Source: Fidelibacterota bacterium
GTDB taxonomy: Bacteria; Marinisomatota; Marinisomatia; SCGC-AAA003-L08; GCA-002719095
Direction of reading: 5' to 3'
Length of the DNA stretch: 8,103 nt
Assembly (NCBI GenBank): GCA_002705575.1
Contig: PAHI01000017.1
Location: forward strand, 1-8,103
A program made the position numbers and the translations under genes. The notes below the pieces were generated by a model, which worked only from the letters and a program-made list of their open reading frames with translations, made no database searches and had not been told where the DNA came from. Below, one piece after another: positions 6,867 through 8,103 of this stretch. The first letter of the stretch is position 1. The number at the start of each line of letters is the position of its first letter.

Positions 6867-7450
6867 TTTTTATATAGAAGTAATGTAAAGTCATGTGGTA
6901 AATAATCATGCCTAATAATGAATTTTTTTGAAATTTTATGGCAAATCGAAACTAAATCTTTTGGATCCATGTAAAATTCCTTTTGATTTATTTTATCTGA
7001 ATAGATGCTTAAGAAATTTATTGCTAAACCTTTTTTTGAAATTCTATACATTTCCTTTAATAGTTTAAAAAGTTTATTGTTTTGATTAATAACAGGAATA
7101 TTAAGTGCACCTGATAAAAAAATATAATCATATGAATTATTTCTGAATTTTTTCAAATTAAAAATAGACTGATTTATGCACTTGATATTTTTTTTCTTTA
7201 AAATATTTATCATGTTTCGATTTGAATCAATACCTGTGTAATTAACATGAATTTTTTTTTTCTTTAAATAAGTATTAAAGTCACCAGTTCCACAGCCTAA
7301 ATCAAGTATCTTAGAACTATTTAAATTATCAATATCACAAAAAACTCGAAACCTTTTTTCTTGGGAGATTTTTGAACCCCATCCATTTTTTTTATATGAA
7401 TTTTTAAAATTCTTAATATTAAAATTATAAAAATTTTCGATTTCTCTCAT
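6863..7450 (-). CDS. Class I SAM-dependent methyltransferase (195 aa)
   Basis: SKILDLGCGTGDFNTYL (46-62) is a textbook motif I, GIDSNRNMI (73-81) holds the motif II aspartate, and YDYIFLSGALNI (107-118) is motif IV. The N-terminal WGSKISQEKRFRVFCDI (24-40) and the C-terminal HDFTLLLYK (186-194) are typical of a family of small methyltransferases encoded in polysaccharide and nonulosonic-acid loci. The acceptor is unknown; sugar or sugar-nucleotide methylation is inferred from context. The ATG at 7448-7450 lies 26 bases inside the upstream epimerase gene. It is the only reasonable start, because the next Met is at residue 80, inside the catalytic fold. The 3' end overlaps the PseG-like gene by ATGA (6863-6866). 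A 10-base run at 7252-7261 encodes part of KKKK near residue 64. Confidence 0.85.
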   Translation of the reverse strand: MREIENFYNFNIKNFKNSYKKNGWGSKISQEKRFRVFCDIDNLNSSKILDLGCGTGDFNTYLKKKKIHVNYTGIDSNRNMINILKKKNIKCINQSIFNLKKFRNNSYDYIFLSGALNIPVINQNNKLFKLLKEMYRISKKGLAINFLSIYSDKINQKEFYMDPKDLVSICHKISKKFIIRHDYLPHDFTLLLYKK

Positions 7451-8103
7451 AAAATTCTAAAGTTTTGTATATTCCATTATTAATTTTATACTTTGGTCTC
7501 CATCCAGTTTTTTTTGCTTTTTTTACATCATATTTAGAGATTCCAATCTCTTCTTTTCTCTTTTTTTCTTTTTTTATTTTTAAGCTATGTTTAGATTTAT
7601 TCTTTAAAATTTTGATTAAAGAATTTACAGATGTAGAAATGCCCGTTGCAAGATTAAATATTCCACTTAACTTTTCGCTTTTTTGTAAAAATGAAACAGC
7701 ATCATCTATAAAAATAAAATCTCTTTTTTGTTTTCCATCACCAAAAATTTTAAGCGTTTTTTTTTTTAATAAATTTTTTATAAAAATATTAATCACCCCA
7801 ACTTCACCAATTTTTGGCTGATAAGGTCCATAAACATTGCCTATTCTTACAATAACAAAATTTAAGCTAAAATAATTTGCAAAATAAAGAATATAATCCT
7901 CTGCTGTTTTTTTACATAAAGAATAAGAAAAAATAGGTTTACATATTGAATTCTCTTTAAATAATTTACCCTTGGAGGCTCCATATACAGCTACACTTGA
8001 ACCAAATATAATTTTTTTATCAGGATATAATTTTACAATCTTAAGTAAATTTAAGGTAGAAATTATAGTAGTTTTTACGTCACTAAATTGATTTTCATTT
8101 AAT
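7425..8103 (-). CDS. NAD-dependent sugar-nucleotide epimerase/dehydratase (extended SDR), 5' end outside the window
   Basis: The frame is open to the right edge and gives 225 residues; about 90-100 N-terminal residues, with the GxxGxxG cofactor loop, lie beyond it. Visible signatures, numbered from the edge, are FGSSVAVYG (33-41, the strand with the catalytic Ser), YSLCK (60-64, the YxxxK catalytic pair), VRIGNVYGPYQ (85-95) and GDGKQKRDFIFIDDAV (the substrate-loop and VDD-like motif of GalE/RmlB-type enzymes). It ends with the usual WRPKYKINNGIYKTLEFY helix. Such enzymes epimerise or dehydrate nucleotide-activated sugars (UDP-, dTDP- or GDP-sugars) in the cytoplasm. Without the N-terminus and close homologues the exact reaction cannot be fixed. 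A GTG at 7794-7796 is an internal Val, not the start, because conserved catalytic motifs lie upstream. It is the first visible gene of the operon and its 3' end overlaps the next methyltransferase by 26 bases. Confidence 0.88.
   Translation of the reverse strand, partial: LNENQFSDVKTTIISTLNLLKIVKLYPDKKIIFGSSVAVYGASKGKLFKENSICKPIFSYSLCKKTAEDYILYFANYFSLNFVIVRIGNVYGPYQPKIGEVGVINIFIKNLLKKKTLKIFGDGKQKRDFIFIDDAVSFLQKSEKLSGIFNLATGISTSVNSLIKILKNKSKHSLKIKKEKKRKEEIGISKYDVKKAKKTGWRPKYKINNGIYKTLEFYERNRKFL

Noticed and set aside
7425..7796. 123-residue protein starting with GTG at 7796
   Set aside because: The same frame continues to the window edge with the SDR catalytic motifs SSVAVYG and YSLCK, so the GTG is an internal valine.
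7465..7821. 118-codon plus-strand open frame rich in Phe and Leu, looking like a membrane protein
   Set aside because: It is antisense to the epimerase C-terminal region, whose minus-strand GDG-x-Q-x-RDF motif is clear. The hydrophobic look comes from reading Lys codons in reverse complement.
1..8103. tRNA/rRNA genes, insertion sequences, CRISPR arrays, riboswitches
   Set aside because: No GC-structured RNA, transposase motif, inverted-repeat pair or regularly spaced direct repeats were seen by eye. Coding sequence fills nearly all the window.

Overview
This 8.1 kb window is a dense surface-glycan (O-antigen, capsule or similar) biosynthesis island. The DNA is extremely AT-rich: hand counts of a few blocks give about 20% G+C in most genes and about 32% in the acyltransferase gene, but the whole window was not computed. 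Proteins are loaded with Lys, Asn, Ile and Phe, genes overlap or abut, and Shine-Dalgarno motifs are absent or weak. This fits a genome-streamlined, low-GC marine bacterium. A hypervariable LPS region of a Pelagibacterales (SAR11)-like organism is my best guess, but it is inferred from composition and gene style, not from a marker gene.

Layout: the left edge holds the N-terminal part of a SpsF-type CMP-sugar cytidylyltransferase on the minus strand (1-269). A 77-bp divergent gap follows, then a single plus-strand TylF/MycF-type methyltransferase (347-1102). From 1108 to the right edge everything is on the minus strand and reads as one operon. In transcription order it is: SDR sugar-nucleotide epimerase/dehydratase (cut by the right edge), SAM methyltransferase, PseG-like UDP-sugar hydrolase/glycosyltransferase-fold protein, left-handed beta-helix acyltransferase, WbqC-family protein (frameshifted), second SAM methyltransferase, FAD-dependent amine-oxidase-like protein, and a 585-residue orphan that looks like a GT-B glycosyltransferase or polymer transferase. 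Four of the seven junctions are ATGA stop/start overlaps, one is a 26-nt overlap, one has a 1-nt gap and one is a direct TAA-ATG abutment.

Together the genes suggest a heavily decorated sugar, probably a nonulosonic (pseudaminic/legionaminic-like) acid or a related amino sugar. The epimerase and PseG-like protein would act on a UDP-sugar precursor and the SpsF-type enzyme would make the CMP-activated form. The acyltransferase, WbqC protein, methyltransferases and flavoprotein would add modifications, and the 585-aa protein is a candidate transferase. The condensing synthase (NeuB/PseI/SpsE) and the aminotransferase expected of such a pathway are not in the window.

The most notable anomalies are a one-base frameshift in the WbqC gene, exactly at an 11-base homopolymer, and an unusual density of homopolymers of 10-14 bases inside otherwise intact genes. 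No tRNA, rRNA, IS element, CRISPR array or convincing terminator was seen. The only non-coding stretch longer than 5 bases is 270-346.
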